Positions 45,302-55,493 of a stretch of DNA of 64,000 nucleotides are shown here, piece by piece; the first letter of the stretch is position 1, and each line of letters opens with the position of its first letter. The stretch comes from Cohnella cholangitidis (GTDB lineage: Bacteria; Bacillota; Bacilli; Paenibacillales; Paenibacillaceae). The position numbers and the translations under genes were made by a program. The stretch spans positions 4,885,501 to 4,949,500 of the forward strand of contig NZ_CP041969.1 of assembly GCF_014107495.1 (NCBI RefSeq). Reading direction: 5' to 3'. The notes beneath the pieces were generated by a model that searched no databases, was not told where the DNA came from, and worked only from the letters and a program-made list of their open reading frames with translations.

Positions 45302-46149
45302 CTACGCGTTCTGCTGCCGATATTGCATGGGAGACAAGCCTTTGAGCTTCTTGAATATTTTAGAGAACAGCAAGGGTCTTCATAGCCGACGGACCTGGAT
45401 ATATCGCTAATAGACAATTCGCGGTTGACCATCAACTCGCAAGCTTTTTGAATGCGATAGTGGATTAAATATTGTTGAAGGCTTGAATTCATACGAGCCT
45501 TAAACAGGGAACACAAATAATTGCGGTTCAAGCCGATAAAATTCGCGATTTCGCCGATCGCGATCTTTTCGGAATAGTGCATCTCGATAAAATCGACCGC
45601 TTGGTTCACATATCTTTCTATCCGATCGTCTCTTCTCTCCGGTAGAGTCGTATTCGGGCTGTGCTCTACGATCAAAGCCATCATGGAATAGAGCAATCCG
45701 CTTAGCCGGATGTCCCTTGCCTTGTCAGATGGTTTGGTCTCGATCATCGCCAACAGAATCTGATGGATTGCATCGTCTTTATCGTAGCCGAAAACGGGCG
45801 AGCTTGCGGATAGGCCTCCCTGTTTGAGATAGGCTTCGGCTTGTCGGCCGTTGAACCCGATCCAGCAATAATGCCATGGCGTCGAACGGTCGGCTTGATA
45901 ATAAGTAACGACGTCCGGACAAATCAAAAAACCTTGGCCTTTGCCGAGCCGATAAGTAACCCCGCCAACCTCGAATAAACCCGATCCTTCAAGGATGTAA
46001 TGCATGAGATAATGATCTCTTAAGGCAGGCCCGTGGTCATGTCCGGGAATGCATTGTTCGATTCCGTATTGGGTTAAGTACAAATCCGTTTGTCGTACAT
46101 TGCGAGGCAAATATTCGATCACGGGCGGGACTCTCCTTTTTCTTACCAT
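45302..46149 (-). pseudogene. AraC-family regulator with cupin domain, frameshifted near its end
   Basis: About 282 residues after repair. The N-terminal cupin domain (YILEGSGLFEVGGVTYRLGKGQGFLI) is a sugar sensor, and the C-terminal HTH pair is present (FIGLNRNYLCSLFKARMNSS, ISRSVGYEDP). After GYEDP the frame gives CCSLKYSRSS, whereas the next frame gives LLFSKIFKKLKG and SPMQYRQQNA and stops at 45302, exactly the expected AraC ending. Adding one G to the GGG at 45374-45376 (plus strand) repairs it. Probably controls the GH26/GH36 pair. Confidence 0.87.
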
Positions 46150-46238
46150 TATAAATGACTCCCGCTCTTCGTGCAGATAGATTAAAATAAGGAGAATGGA
46201 AGTTCGCGATCAAAAGATGACTAGGGAGAAAAAGCTTA

Positions 46239-47402
46239 ATGAAATTTATACATACCGCCGATTGGCATTTGGGCAAGCTCGTACAGGGCGTATATATGAC
46301 GGAGGATCAGCGTTACGTGCTGAAGCAATTGGTAGAGACGGTGGAAAGGGAACGTCCTGACGCCGTCGTCGTCGCCGGAGATCTTTACGATCGGGCTATT
46401 CCGCCGACGGAAGCGGTCGACTTGCTGGACGAGCTGTTTCAGACGATCGTAATTGAATTGAATACGCCGTTGCTGGCCATATCCGGCAACCATGACAGCC
46501 CGGATCGGCTCAATTTCGGAACGGCTATTATGGAAGCGAGAGGGCTGCATTTGGTCGGCCAGCTTAAGCAAGTTCATAAACCGGTCGTGCTGCGAGACGA
46601 GTTCGGTGAAGTCCATTTTCACCTCGTGCCGTATGCGGACCCGGCGCAGGTGCGTTTTACGTTGGAGATGGAAGAAATCCGCTCCCACGACGACGCGATG
46701 AAGGCGATCGTCGGAAGGATCGAAGCTTCGATGCATCCTTCGGCGCGTCATGTGTTCGTCGGACATGCTTTCGTGACGCCGGGCGCAACGCCGGAGGAAA
46801 ACACGAGCCAGTCGGAACGTCCTCTGTCCATCGGTGGAGCGGAATACGTGCATTCGGAATATTTCAAAGCTTTTCAATATACGGCGCTCGGCCACTTGCA
46901 TCAGGCGCATTACGTATCGGACGAGAAGATCCGGTATTCCGGTTCGCCGTTGAAATATTCGATTTCCGAGGAAAACCACAACAAAGGCTTTCTAATCGTG
47001 GAGATGGACGGAGCGGGTAACGTCGCCGTCGACAAGAGAGAGCTGAAGCCGCGCCGCGACATGCGCCGGGTTAGCGCGCCGATAGAAGAAATCGAGAACC
47101 ATCCGATCAATGAGGATTACGTGTTCGTTACGCTGCTGAACGACAATCCGGTGCTCTTCCCGATGGAGAAGGTGCGCGCCGTGTATCCGAACGCGCTGCA
47201 CGTTGAACGCAAAGCGACCATCGGGGCCCATGCGAATGACGAAGCAAAGGAGAGCGTTCCGGCAAGAAGGGAAGCCGATCCGGTAACGTTGTTCAGCGCG
47301 TTCTATCAGGAAGTGAAAGGCGTGCCGCTTACGGAGGACAAACAGCGCCTATTCGCGGATACATACGAGGAAGTGCTTCGCGAAGAGGGGGGCGCCGTAT
47401 GA
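46239..47402 (+). CDS. sbcD: SbcD, nuclease subunit of SbcCD
   Basis: 387 residues. Mre11-type phosphoesterase that with SbcC opens hairpins and processes DNA ends. All metal-binding motifs are present: HTADWHLGK, VVVAGDLYDRAIPP, ISGNHDSPDRL, VFVGHAFV and TALGHLHQ. ATG 46239 follows GGGAG by about ten bases. The stop overlaps the sbcC start (ATGA), as is usual for this operon. Confidence 0.96.
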   Translation: MKFIHTADWHLGKLVQGVYMTEDQRYVLKQLVETVERERPDAVVVAGDLYDRAIPPTEAVDLLDELFQTIVIELNTPLLAISGNHDSPDRLNFGTAIMEARGLHLVGQLKQVHKPVVLRDEFGEVHFHLVPYADPAQVRFTLEMEEIRSHDDAMKAIVGRIEASMHPSARHVFVGHAFVTPGATPEENTSQSERPLSIGGAEYVHSEYFKAFQYTALGHLHQAHYVSDEKIRYSGSPLKYSISEENHNKGFLIVEMDGAGNVAVDKRELKPRRDMRRVSAPIEEIENHPINEDYVFVTLLNDNPVLFPMEKVRAVYPNALHVERKATIGAHANDEAKESVPARREADPVTLFSAFYQEVKGVPLTEDKQRLFADTYEEVLREEGGAV

Positions 47403-50400
47403 AGCCGATTCGAATCAGCATGACGGCATTCGGGCCTTATCGCGATACGGAGACGATCGATTTCGGCGTGCTGGAGAACCGTCGCCTGTTCGTGATCTCC
47501 GGGAACACGGGGCAGGCAAGACGACGATCTTCGATGCGATCTGCTTCGCTTTATACGGCAATGCCAGCGGGGAAGATCGGGCGGAGACGCGGATGCTGCG
47601 CAGCCATTTCGCCGCGGACGAGGAGCATACTTCCGTCGACTACCATTTTTCGGTGGGCAAACGAACGTACCGCGTCTTTCGCCAGATGGCGCATCGAAGA
47701 GGGACGAACAAGAACGAAACCGGAGGCAAGGCGGAACTGTACGAGACGACTTCCGGCACGGAAGTGCCGTGCATCGATCGCTTTACGGTTTCGGACGTGA
47801 ACGCGAAGGTGGAATCGGTCATCGGCTTGACGAGGGAACAGTTCAGCCAGATCGTCATGCTGCCGCAGGGAGAATTCCGCAAGCTGCTTACGTCCGACAC
47901 GGAAAATAAAGAGGAAATATTGCGCCGTATTTTCCGGACGGGACTGTACCAGAAAATAGAAGACCGGTTTCAACGGCAGCATCGCGAGCTTCAGGAGTCG
48001 CTAAAGCAGGCGAAGGCGATGCAAGACCTCTATGCGAAGCAAGCGCAGGAGACGTTGCCTCAGCGAGAGGAAAGTTTGCTGACGGCCACGCTGCGTCAGG
48101 AATATAGCAGCATGGCGCAAGTGTCTCAAGGGCTCGTGCAAGAGATGGCCTATTACGACGGACGGGTTGCGGAGCTTGAGCAAGGAAGAGCGGCGCTTAG
48201 CGGTAAGCTGCAAGCGCAGGAAGCGGCGCTGTTGGAGGCGCTTGCGCTTGACAGCCGTTTCGCGCAATTGGCGGAGAAGCGTTCGCAAGCGGAGCAACTG
48301 GAAGCTCGCAAAGCGGAAGTAGGCGAGAGCGAGCGAATCGTACGGCTGGCGGAGCAGGCCGCCAGGATCGAGCCTTACGAGGAGCAAGCGCTAGCGGCGT
48401 CTCGGCAGTTGGAGCTGAAGCGAGCTTTTTACGAGCGGAAGCTTCTGGATGCGGCGGAGGCGGAGCGCGGGCACGCCGTCGCCGAGGAGCGGTTCCGAAG
48501 CGAGGAATCGCGCGACGCGGAGCGGAAGGAAGCCGATCGGGAGCTTGCTCGGCTGGCCGAGCTTAAGCCGATCGTGCAGACGCTCGAAGAGCGCAAGGTC
48601 GCGGTCGAGCGGCTGGCCGCGGATGAGCGCGGGGCGTTGGCCAAGCGCGAGTCGGTAGAGCAGCGGCTTGGCGCCCTTCGCGAGGAGAAGCGCAGCAAGG
48701 CCGAGCGGTTGAAGCTGGCGGAGACGGAAGCGGCGAAGCTTGCGGATAAGCTGCAGCAATACGAGCAGATGAAGAATAAATATAAGCTGCTCAAGGAAAT
48801 GGCGGAACTGGACAGGCGACTCGCGGAGCTGTCCAAGCATGAAGCGGAACGGGAAAAAACCGTTCGTCTGTTGAGCGCCGAGCATGACCGGTTGGAGTCT
48901 CTTTGGTTGGAAGGGCAAGCGGGATTGCTGGCCGCGCATCTTCATGACGGCAAGCCATGTCCGGTATGCGGGAGCGAGGAGCATCCGGATAAGGCGATCG
49001 TCGTGGCGAGCGTTCCCTCAAGAGAGGGACTTCAAGCCGCCAAGGACAAGCTTCGGCAAGCCGAGCAGGAACTTAACGAAGCTAAAGCGCAAGCGGCCGC
49101 CGCGAGCGGGGGCAAGAACGAGAGAGAAAGCTCGTTCGCCGAATACGGAATTACAAGCGAGCCTTTCACGGAGCAGTTGATTCGAGCGGAAACGGAAGGC
49201 AAGCTTCTTCGCGCGGAGACCGATAGGTTGAAACAGCAGGCAGATGTCGCAGCTTCGCTAAGACAGGAAGGCGAGAGATTCGATCTTGAGTTGGATAAGC
49301 TTCAAGCCGAGCGGGAGCAATTGCTGGCCGAACAACATCGGCTGTCCGTCGACCGGAACGCCAAACAATCCGTCCTCGACAATGAGTTGAGCCGAATTCC
49401 GGAAGATTTAAGATCGCCCGCTCAGTTGAATGCCAGAGTCGGTGAGCAAACGGCATACGTGAACAAGCTGAACCTCGCTTGGCAGGAAGCGCAGCGCAAC
49501 TGCAAACCGCTAAGGCGCGTCTCGTCGAAGAGAGAGCGATCGTCGTACAAGCCGCGGGGCAGTTGGAAGAGAGCGACCGCCAACACGGCCAATCGCGGCA
49601 ACGATTCGAGGAGGAATTGGCGAAATCCGGCTTGGCAACGGAAGAAGCCTATCAATCCGCTAAGCTTCCTGAAGCCGATAGGCTTAACCTTGCCCGGCTG
49701 ATCGAGGAGTTCCAGTCCGCAAGCGCGGCGTTGCTTCTTCAGGTCGCGGAGCTCGAGCGGGAATTGGCCGGACGATCGCGCCCGATCCTTGGCGTTCTGC
49801 AAGAGGCGATCGCAGGCTTGAAAGATCAGCTAGAGCGGATCGCTTCCGAGCTTCATACCGTGTCGGCCTACAGGCAAGAAGCGCATCGGCTGCTTGCCGC
49901 GATCGAGAAGGCGGTCGAACAGTTCCGCGAGTTAGAATTGAAGCAGCAGCGGGTTTCCGATATTTATCAGATGCTGAAAGGCGATAACCCGCTCAAAATC
50001 TCGTTCGAGCGTTACATCCTGATCGAGTTTCTGGAGCAAATTCTTCACGCGGCGAACGTTAGGCTGAACGATCTTTCGAACGGACAGTTCAAGCTCGAAC
50101 GCAGCGACCGCTTGGAGACGCGAGGCAAGCAGAGCGGTCTAGGATTGGACGTCTACGACGCATATACGGGACAGAACCGCGACGTTAAATCCATGTCCGG
50201 GGGGGAGAAGTTTAACGCCTCTCTCTGCTTGGCGCTCGGAATGACGGATGTCATCCAATCCTATCAAGGCGGAGTTTCCATTGAGATGATGTTCATCGAC
50301 GAAGGCTTCGGATCGCTTGACGAGGATTCCTTGAACAAAGCGATCGCCACGCTCGTCGACCTTCAGAGATCGGGCAGGATGATCGGCGTCATCTCGCACG

Positions 50401-50489
50401 TACAGGAACTGAAACAGGCATTTCCCGCCGTGCTTGAAGTCAGCAAGACGAAGGAAGGCCACAGCAAGACGGCGTTTATCGTCAAATAA
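47399..50489 (+). pseudogene. sbcC: sbcC, SMC-like ATPase subunit, two frameshifts
   Basis: About 1030 residues after repair. N-terminal ATPase half (ISMTAFGPYRDTETIDF), long coiled coils, the zinc-hook CPVCGSEEHP near the middle, and a C-terminal half with signature KSMSGGEKFNASL and Walker B MMFIDEGFGSLDE. Break 1: GNTG is followed by QARRR instead of the Walker A continuation; one more G in the GGGG at 47509-47512 gives GNTGAGKTTIFDAI. Break 2: EAQ is followed by RNCKPL; one more G at 49494 gives EAQAQLQTAKARL and continues to the normal end. Both halves are otherwise well conserved. Confidence 0.9.
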
Positions 50490-50492
50490 AGA

Positions 50493-50536
50493 ACGCCCTC
50501 TCACGTGCCGTAATGGCAGAAGAGAGGGCGTCCTTT
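50493..50536. terminator. Bidirectional terminator
   Basis: ACGCCCTCTC / GAGAGGGCGT hairpin (loop about 19 bases) followed by CCTTTCGTTT, between converging sbcC and the amylase gene. Confidence 0.85.
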
Positions 50537-50558
50537 CGTTTAAATATCGGTTATGGAT

Positions 50559-53500
50559 TTAATGGCCGATTCTTGCGAAAGGAACCGTTAATAAGTCGAT
50601 ATCTCCCCATTCCTTCGGAGAGTTGGAATCCGTGACTCCCGGAGTATCGGACGTAGCGGGATCGTTAGGCAACGTATCCACCGGCGAGAACTCGCCTTGA
50701 TGGATCATGATCCCGATGCCGGTGCTTTCGATGTTCGGATTACCGAGCGCGCTGAGCGGAAATTTCGCTTCATAGAACGTATCTCTATTGACGTCATGGC
50801 CTAGCGTCATGAAGTTAACCAGTTTGGCCGGATTGGTTACTTCATCCGTATCCTTCACGCCCCATAGAGTGCTATAGCCGTTTCCTTTTGCGAATTTGAC
50901 TTGAATTCCCGCGGCTGCCCCCGTTTTGTAGTTGATGCCGTTATCGTCAACGGGGAACACTCCGTCTACCGCTCTTGAAATATAACCGGAGTGGAACATA
51001 TTAGAAGCGATATTGAATTGATAATCGGGCAGATTAGAACCGCCCCAAATCGGCGATTTGCCGTTCTTCTTCCACATGTCGAGAGAGGCTCCGGATCCCG
51101 CAATCGTATCGAACGCCAGCGTCTGCGGCATATCCATGGAACGAATCGGAGTACCGCCGGCGCTGCCTGCATTAGAAGGGTCCACGTTGTCGGTGACATC
51201 GACGTATTGCCACGCCAGGTACAAAAACTCATTGTCCCATGCCGCCCACAGATGGGTTAAGTCCATCGGGGTTTCGTGCATCGTCCAGTTGGAGCCGAGG
51301 GATCGAGGATCATCATTCGCCATATCGATCGCGATCAGCATGTCGTTCGTCCATTCGCCGTTATTGGCTCCGTCGATGATCATTGGCGAATTTACCCTCT
51401 TGCCGAATGTCGGATTCGTCGAATACGGCTTGTCGCCGCCTGGTTGGGTAATAGGTCCCGTCAGAGTAACCGTCGCGATCTCGTTGCTTGCTTCAGAGAA
51501 GTTGCCGGCCAAATCGAACGCCTTAACCTTGTACTTGTAGGGGGTCTCCGGCGTAAGGCCCGCATCGGTGAAGGATACGGTTGATGAGGTACCGATCTTG
51601 GCGTCGTTGCGATAAATCTCGTATCCGGTTACGCCAACGTTATCCGTTGAAGCTGTCCATTGCAGAGCAACAGTAGAGTGAGTAGGGACAGCTGCTACGT
51701 TGGCCGGAATCGACGGGGCAATCGTATCGGTGCCTCCTACAGGAGGCGGCTTAACTCCTGCTTGCACTTGACCCGGGGCTCCGTTGGTGCCCGGGAGGAA
51801 CGTATTATCGCCAATCGGGAAAAAATAGTTTTTATTCGCATTATTATCCCAGACATTGTTGCCATTATTGAATACGGCTTCGAGTCTTGAAGCGGTTCCG
51901 ATATCGACCGTTATGAGGCTATAACCGGGATAGCCGGAGTCGGCGTTCATTCTAACGCCGGGAACAGCGGTCCATGTACCGCCTTCCGGCCGATAGTGGA
52001 TGTTTACGGGATTCCAACCCTGCTTATAGTAAATACTCACCTTGTTGCCTACAGGCGCAGTCGCAGGTTTACCCGGTTTCACGTTTCCGGCGGCACCGTT
52101 CGTTCCCGGAACGAAAGTGTTATCGCCGATCGGGAAGAAATAATTACTATTATTGTTGTTGTCCCACACATTGTTGCCATTGTTAAATACGGCTTCAAGT
52201 CGTGTGGCCGTGCCAATATCGACGGTCATTTTGCTATAGCCAGGGAATTCCGGGTCACTGTTCATCTTTACGCCGGGAACGGCTGTCCATGTGCCGCCTT
52301 CCGGGCGATAATGAATGTTGACCGGATTCCAACCTTGCTTGTAATAAACCGTTACTTTGTTGCCCTGAGGCACTGCAGGCGGTTTGCCTGGCTTAACAGT
52401 TCCTGCGGCGCCATTGGTGCCAGGCGTATATGTGTTATCGCCAAGATTAAAGAAATAGTTCTTCGTTTGGTTGCTATCCCATGTCCCGCTGCCGTTGTTG
52501 AATGCGGCTTCCACTCTCGTAGCGGTCATAGGGTCGATCGTGATTTGGGCGTAGCCGGGGAATTCGGTTGAATCCTCCATCCGTACGCCTGGTGGTTGTG
52601 TCCATGTGCCGCCTTCCGAACGATAATGGATAAAAGGCGAAGGGTATCCTTTTTTGTAATAGATAGTGACTAGGGCTTCGATCGTACCCGATTGATCGGT
52701 TGTCACGCTTAATTGTTGGCTAGGATCGGATATTCCGCCCGATTGATTTTTCGCGGTAACCGTATAGATGTACGCGGTTTCTGCCGTTAAACCGGTGTCT
52801 TTGTACGTGGTTGTTGACGAAGAGCCCACTTTTACGTTATCGCGATAAATATCGTACCCCGTTATTGGCGAGGTGCTTGTTGACGCTTGCCAGCTTAGCG
52901 AGACTGTAGTGGCGGATTTGCCCGTCGATATTAAATTTGCAGGCGGCGTTGGTTTTGTGATTATCCGCGGATCAATGACATGCCAGACGCTGCCGTCGTA
53001 CCAACTCGTCTCCGATCTTGCGAAACCGGCTTGGCCCTGGCCAGGCGTTTGTTTGCCGGTGTTATCCTTGAACATGATCGTGGCGCTTTCCGCCGTATCG
53101 AAGGTGTAGGAGTACCAGTCATCTCCGACGCTGGTCATAGCGGGAGAGGCAGCCCAAGCAGGTTCTGATTGTTTGTGTGCCGTATCATAATAATAAATAG
53201 AAGGCGTTCCCCAGTTTGCTGGTTTCTTGTAGTAAATCGTAAGCTTGGCATTAGGATCTCCTTTGATGAACGAATAGGAATTCGTTCCAACGCCATTCTC
53301 GTTTAATGCGTACATTTTCAAAGTTTTCGTATCGTTGATAGCCATATCCGAGCCGATCTCGATGGATGTTCCGTTCGTGAAGTCGATTCCGTTGCTAGGA
53401 TCGCTGCCGTCCAATGTATATTTGCCGGCCGTCGCGTTTTTCACGGAAAGCGTAACGGCAGTCGTTGCGGTTTTGAATTTGCCGCCCGCCGGGGAAGCGG

Positions 53501-55328
53501 TTAATACAGGGAACTTCAAGTTAGGGCCTACATTCTCGATCAGAATAACGCCTTTGGCGCCGGCGGTAAATCTTGCTTTTCCGTTTGACACAACCGCTTC
53601 GCTGTTAGTGTACGCATCGCGAACGGTAGTGCCGTCCGGGAACATGCTTCCCACGTTAATATCGACCGTACCGGAAGCTCCCGTGGCTACGACGACCTTA
53701 TCCAGAATGTCGTCTTTCTCATAGGCGCGCGAGAAGGTATAAGGAGCATCGGCAATTTTGCTGTGACTTCCGGCTCCGATGGCCATATGCTTGTTCCTGA
53801 ATTGTCCGAGCTTCTGCCAGTGGGTTAGAACATCCTGATTGATGCTGCTCCAGTTCATGGACGACCGGGTCCCCTGTTTATCGTCAGAACCTCCGTCGCC
53901 TAGCGGCCTTGCCGTTTCGTCTCCGTAGAATGTTTGTACAGCGCCCGGGAGCAACAGCAGTGCCGTTCCGGCCTGAACGAGATTGGAGCGATTGTATAGC
54001 GCCGTATCGTGCGACGAAATGTAACTCAGTACATTGTAATTAGGGAGATTTCCGTTCAGATCGTTGGCATAACGCGAGAAGATACTTTCTAACGAACCCA
54101 TATTTTCCCCTTGGAAGGAAAAGTTGATGACCGAATCGAATCCGTGGTCGAAATAGCTGTCTCTGCCAAGTCCATGTCCGAAATCTTCGGCCGTCATCCA
54201 GAAATCATCGGTCCAATCGGCGCCCGGTTTCGTCGGATTGTTCTGCCTCCACTGGATTAAGGCGCTCTTCGCTTGCGCCTTCAATTCCCCCCAACGTTCC
54301 TTCTCGATATGTTTAGCCGTGTCTGCACGGAATCCGTCTATCCCGAACTCCGCTACCCATGAAGTGATCCATTTGATCATGTAGTCTTTAGGCGGAATGT
54401 TCAGATCTTTGCGAAAGGGCTTGGCGGCCGGTACGATCCAGTTGTCAAAGCCGGTGCTTTCGCGATTCCACTTGGTTTTTAAGACAGGGGGCAATCCGAC
54501 GTTGTTGGTGGATTCCGTCTTGAGATCGGGCAAAGATCCTACGCATTGCGTCGTATTAGAGTTGCCGCAATTGTCGTACCCGGATGTATTTTCGGTTCGA
54601 ATCCAATCCTTGCCCCACCAAGCTGCCCATGCGCTCGTATTGTTGCCGTTAAGGATTCCGTTATGCGTGTGCCAGTTCTGGTTCTGGCTTTGGTTAGGAG
54701 TCCATGTGCTTGACAATCCGCCTGTATCGCCATAGTTTAACTCCACCATGTCTTGCAGAGTTCGATAGGCGACATGGTTCAAGACAATGTCGAGAACGAC
54801 GCGGATTCCTTTCGAATGGGCGAGATCGACGAATTCGCGCATTTCTTCAATCGTTCCCATGTTTTTATCCATCGAAGTAAAATCGAGTCCGTAGTAACCA
54901 TGATACCCGTAATGAGCGAAATCTCCGCCAGTGCCTCCGCCGACCCATCCATGCATCTGCTCCCATGGGGCAGTGATCCAGATCGCATTCGTACCGAGTT
55001 CGGTGAAATATCCTTCATTAAGCTTTTTCGTCAAACCTTTAATGTCCCCGCCATGGAAAGTCCCAATATTTTTGCCCCAGGCATCTGATCTCGGTCTTCC
55101 ATAGGAATTGTCATTGCTTGTATTGCCGTTGTAGAAACGATCCGTCATAACGAAATAGACGTTGGCGTTGTCCCAACTGAACGTTGGAGGCTCGACGGTT
55201 GGGCCGCTTACGCTCTGAGCATCGGCAAAAGCGATATTGCCAGCGGGTAAAATCATTGCGCTCCATAACAGGGAACAGATGATGCACAAACTGAAAACAA
55301 GTAATCGACTTCTTTTCAACATAACCAT
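50559..55328 (-). CDS. Giant secreted GH13 alpha-amylase with starch-binding modules
   Basis: 1589 residues, exported starch-degrading enzyme. Signal peptide (RLLVFSLCIICSLLWSAMIL ... FADA). GH13 domain, about 50-610, with region I DIVLNHV, nucleophile D336 in GFRADTAKHI, acid/base E381 in TAEDFGHG and D441 in YISSHD. Then a chitobiase-like C-terminal domain (about 615-690), a CBM26-like starch module (LTIYYKKPANWG...WHV), a fibronectin III domain, three CBM25-like modules (VTVYYKQGWNPVNIHYRPEG, WDNNNNSNYFFPIGDNTF), another fibronectin domain and a 280-residue C-terminal DOMON/CBM9-like domain. The start has AGGAGG four bases away; the second ATG three codons later is also possible. Confidence 0.94.
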   Translation of the reverse strand: MVMLKRSRLLVFSLCIICSLLWSAMILPAGNIAFADAQSVSGPTVEPPTFSWDNANVYFVMTDRFYNGNTSNDNSYGRPRSDAWGKNIGTFHGGDIKGLTKKLNEGYFTELGTNAIWITAPWEQMHGWVGGGTGGDFAHYGYHGYYGLDFTSMDKNMGTIEEMREFVDLAHSKGIRVVLDIVLNHVAYRTLQDMVELNYGDTGGLSSTWTPNQSQNQNWHTHNGILNGNNTSAWAAWWGKDWIRTENTSGYDNCGNSNTTQCVGSLPDLKTESTNNVGLPPVLKTKWNRESTGFDNWIVPAAKPFRKDLNIPPKDYMIKWITSWVAEFGIDGFRADTAKHIEKERWGELKAQAKSALIQWRQNNPTKPGADWTDDFWMTAEDFGHGLGRDSYFDHGFDSVINFSFQGENMGSLESIFSRYANDLNGNLPNYNVLSYISSHDTALYNRSNLVQAGTALLLLPGAVQTFYGDETARPLGDGGSDDKQGTRSSMNWSSINQDVLTHWQKLGQFRNKHMAIGAGSHSKIADAPYTFSRAYEKDDILDKVVVATGASGTVDINVGSMFPDGTTVRDAYTNSEAVVSNGKARFTAGAKGVILIENVGPNLKFPVLTASPAGGKFKTATTAVTLSVKNATAGKYTLDGSDPSNGIDFTNGTSIEIGSDMAINDTKTLKMYALNENGVGTNSYSFIKGDPNAKLTIYYKKPANWGTPSIYYYDTAHKQSEPAWAASPAMTSVGDDWYSYTFDTAESATIMFKDNTGKQTPGQGQAGFARSETSWYDGSVWHVIDPRIITKPTPPANLISTGKSATTVSLSWQASTSTSPITGYDIYRDNVKVGSSSTTTYKDTGLTAETAYIYTVTAKNQSGGISDPSQQLSVTTDQSGTIEALVTIYYKKGYPSPFIHYRSEGGTWTQPPGVRMEDSTEFPGYAQITIDPMTATRVEAAFNNGSGTWDSNQTKNYFFNLGDNTYTPGTNGAAGTVKPGKPPAVPQGNKVTVYYKQGWNPVNIHYRPEGGTWTAVPGVKMNSDPEFPGYSKMTVDIGTATRLEAVFNNGNNVWDNNNNSNYFFPIGDNTFVPGTNGAAGNVKPGKPATAPVGNKVSIYYKQGWNPVNIHYRPEGGTWTAVPGVRMNADSGYPGYSLITVDIGTASRLEAVFNNGNNVWDNNANKNYFFPIGDNTFLPGTNGAPGQVQAGVKPPPVGGTDTIAPSIPANVAAVPTHSTVALQWTASTDNVGVTGYEIYRNDAKIGTSSTVSFTDAGLTPETPYKYKVKAFDLAGNFSEASNEIATVTLTGPITQPGGDKPYSTNPTFGKRVNSPMIIDGANNGEWTNDMLIAIDMANDDPRSLGSNWTMHETPMDLTHLWAAWDNEFLYLAWQYVDVTDNVDPSNAGSAGGTPIRSMDMPQTLAFDTIAGSGASLDMWKKNGKSPIWGGSNLPDYQFNIASNMFHSGYISRAVDGVFPVDDNGINYKTGAAAGIQVKFAKGNGYSTLWGVKDTDEVTNPAKLVNFMTLGHDVNRDTFYEAKFPLSALGNPNIESTGIGIMIHQGEFSPVDTLPNDPATSDTPGVTDSNSPKEWGDIDLLTVPFARIGH
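51760..52470 (-). repeat. Tandem in-gene repeat encoding three CBM25-like modules
   Basis: About 300-base units with strongly similar DNA, especially 51775-52075 and 52085-52380: both encode GNKV(S/T)(V/I)YYKQGWNPVNIHY and end PGTNGA. The third unit (to about 52660) is more diverged. Such repeats are sites of recombination and of assembly collapse. Confidence 0.75.
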
Positions 55329-55441
55329 TGATCCTCCTAAATGTGTGCGTTACCAGGCAGCCTTAAGTAAGCTGCGCTCGCAATTTCTCCCATACTGGGA
55401 TGATGCCAGTTGCCAGTCGGTTTTCTCAATCCTCCTTGTTG

Positions 55442-55455
55442 CGCAAACGTTTTCA
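55442..55455. promoter_or_regulatory. Candidate catabolite-response element upstream of the amylase
   Basis: On the minus strand TGAAAACGTTTGCG matches 12 of 14 positions of the cre consensus TGWAANCGNTNWCA. It lies about 115 bases upstream of the amylase start, where CcpA repression of starch degradation would be expected. Confidence 0.5.
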
Positions 55456-55493
55456 CAACTAGCAATAGTTTAGCGATTGATTTTAAAGTTCAG

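Noticed and set aside
51760-52660. A tandem repeat as a mobile or CRISPR-like element
   Set aside because: The approximately 300-base units are in frame and encode CBM25-like domains of the amylase.
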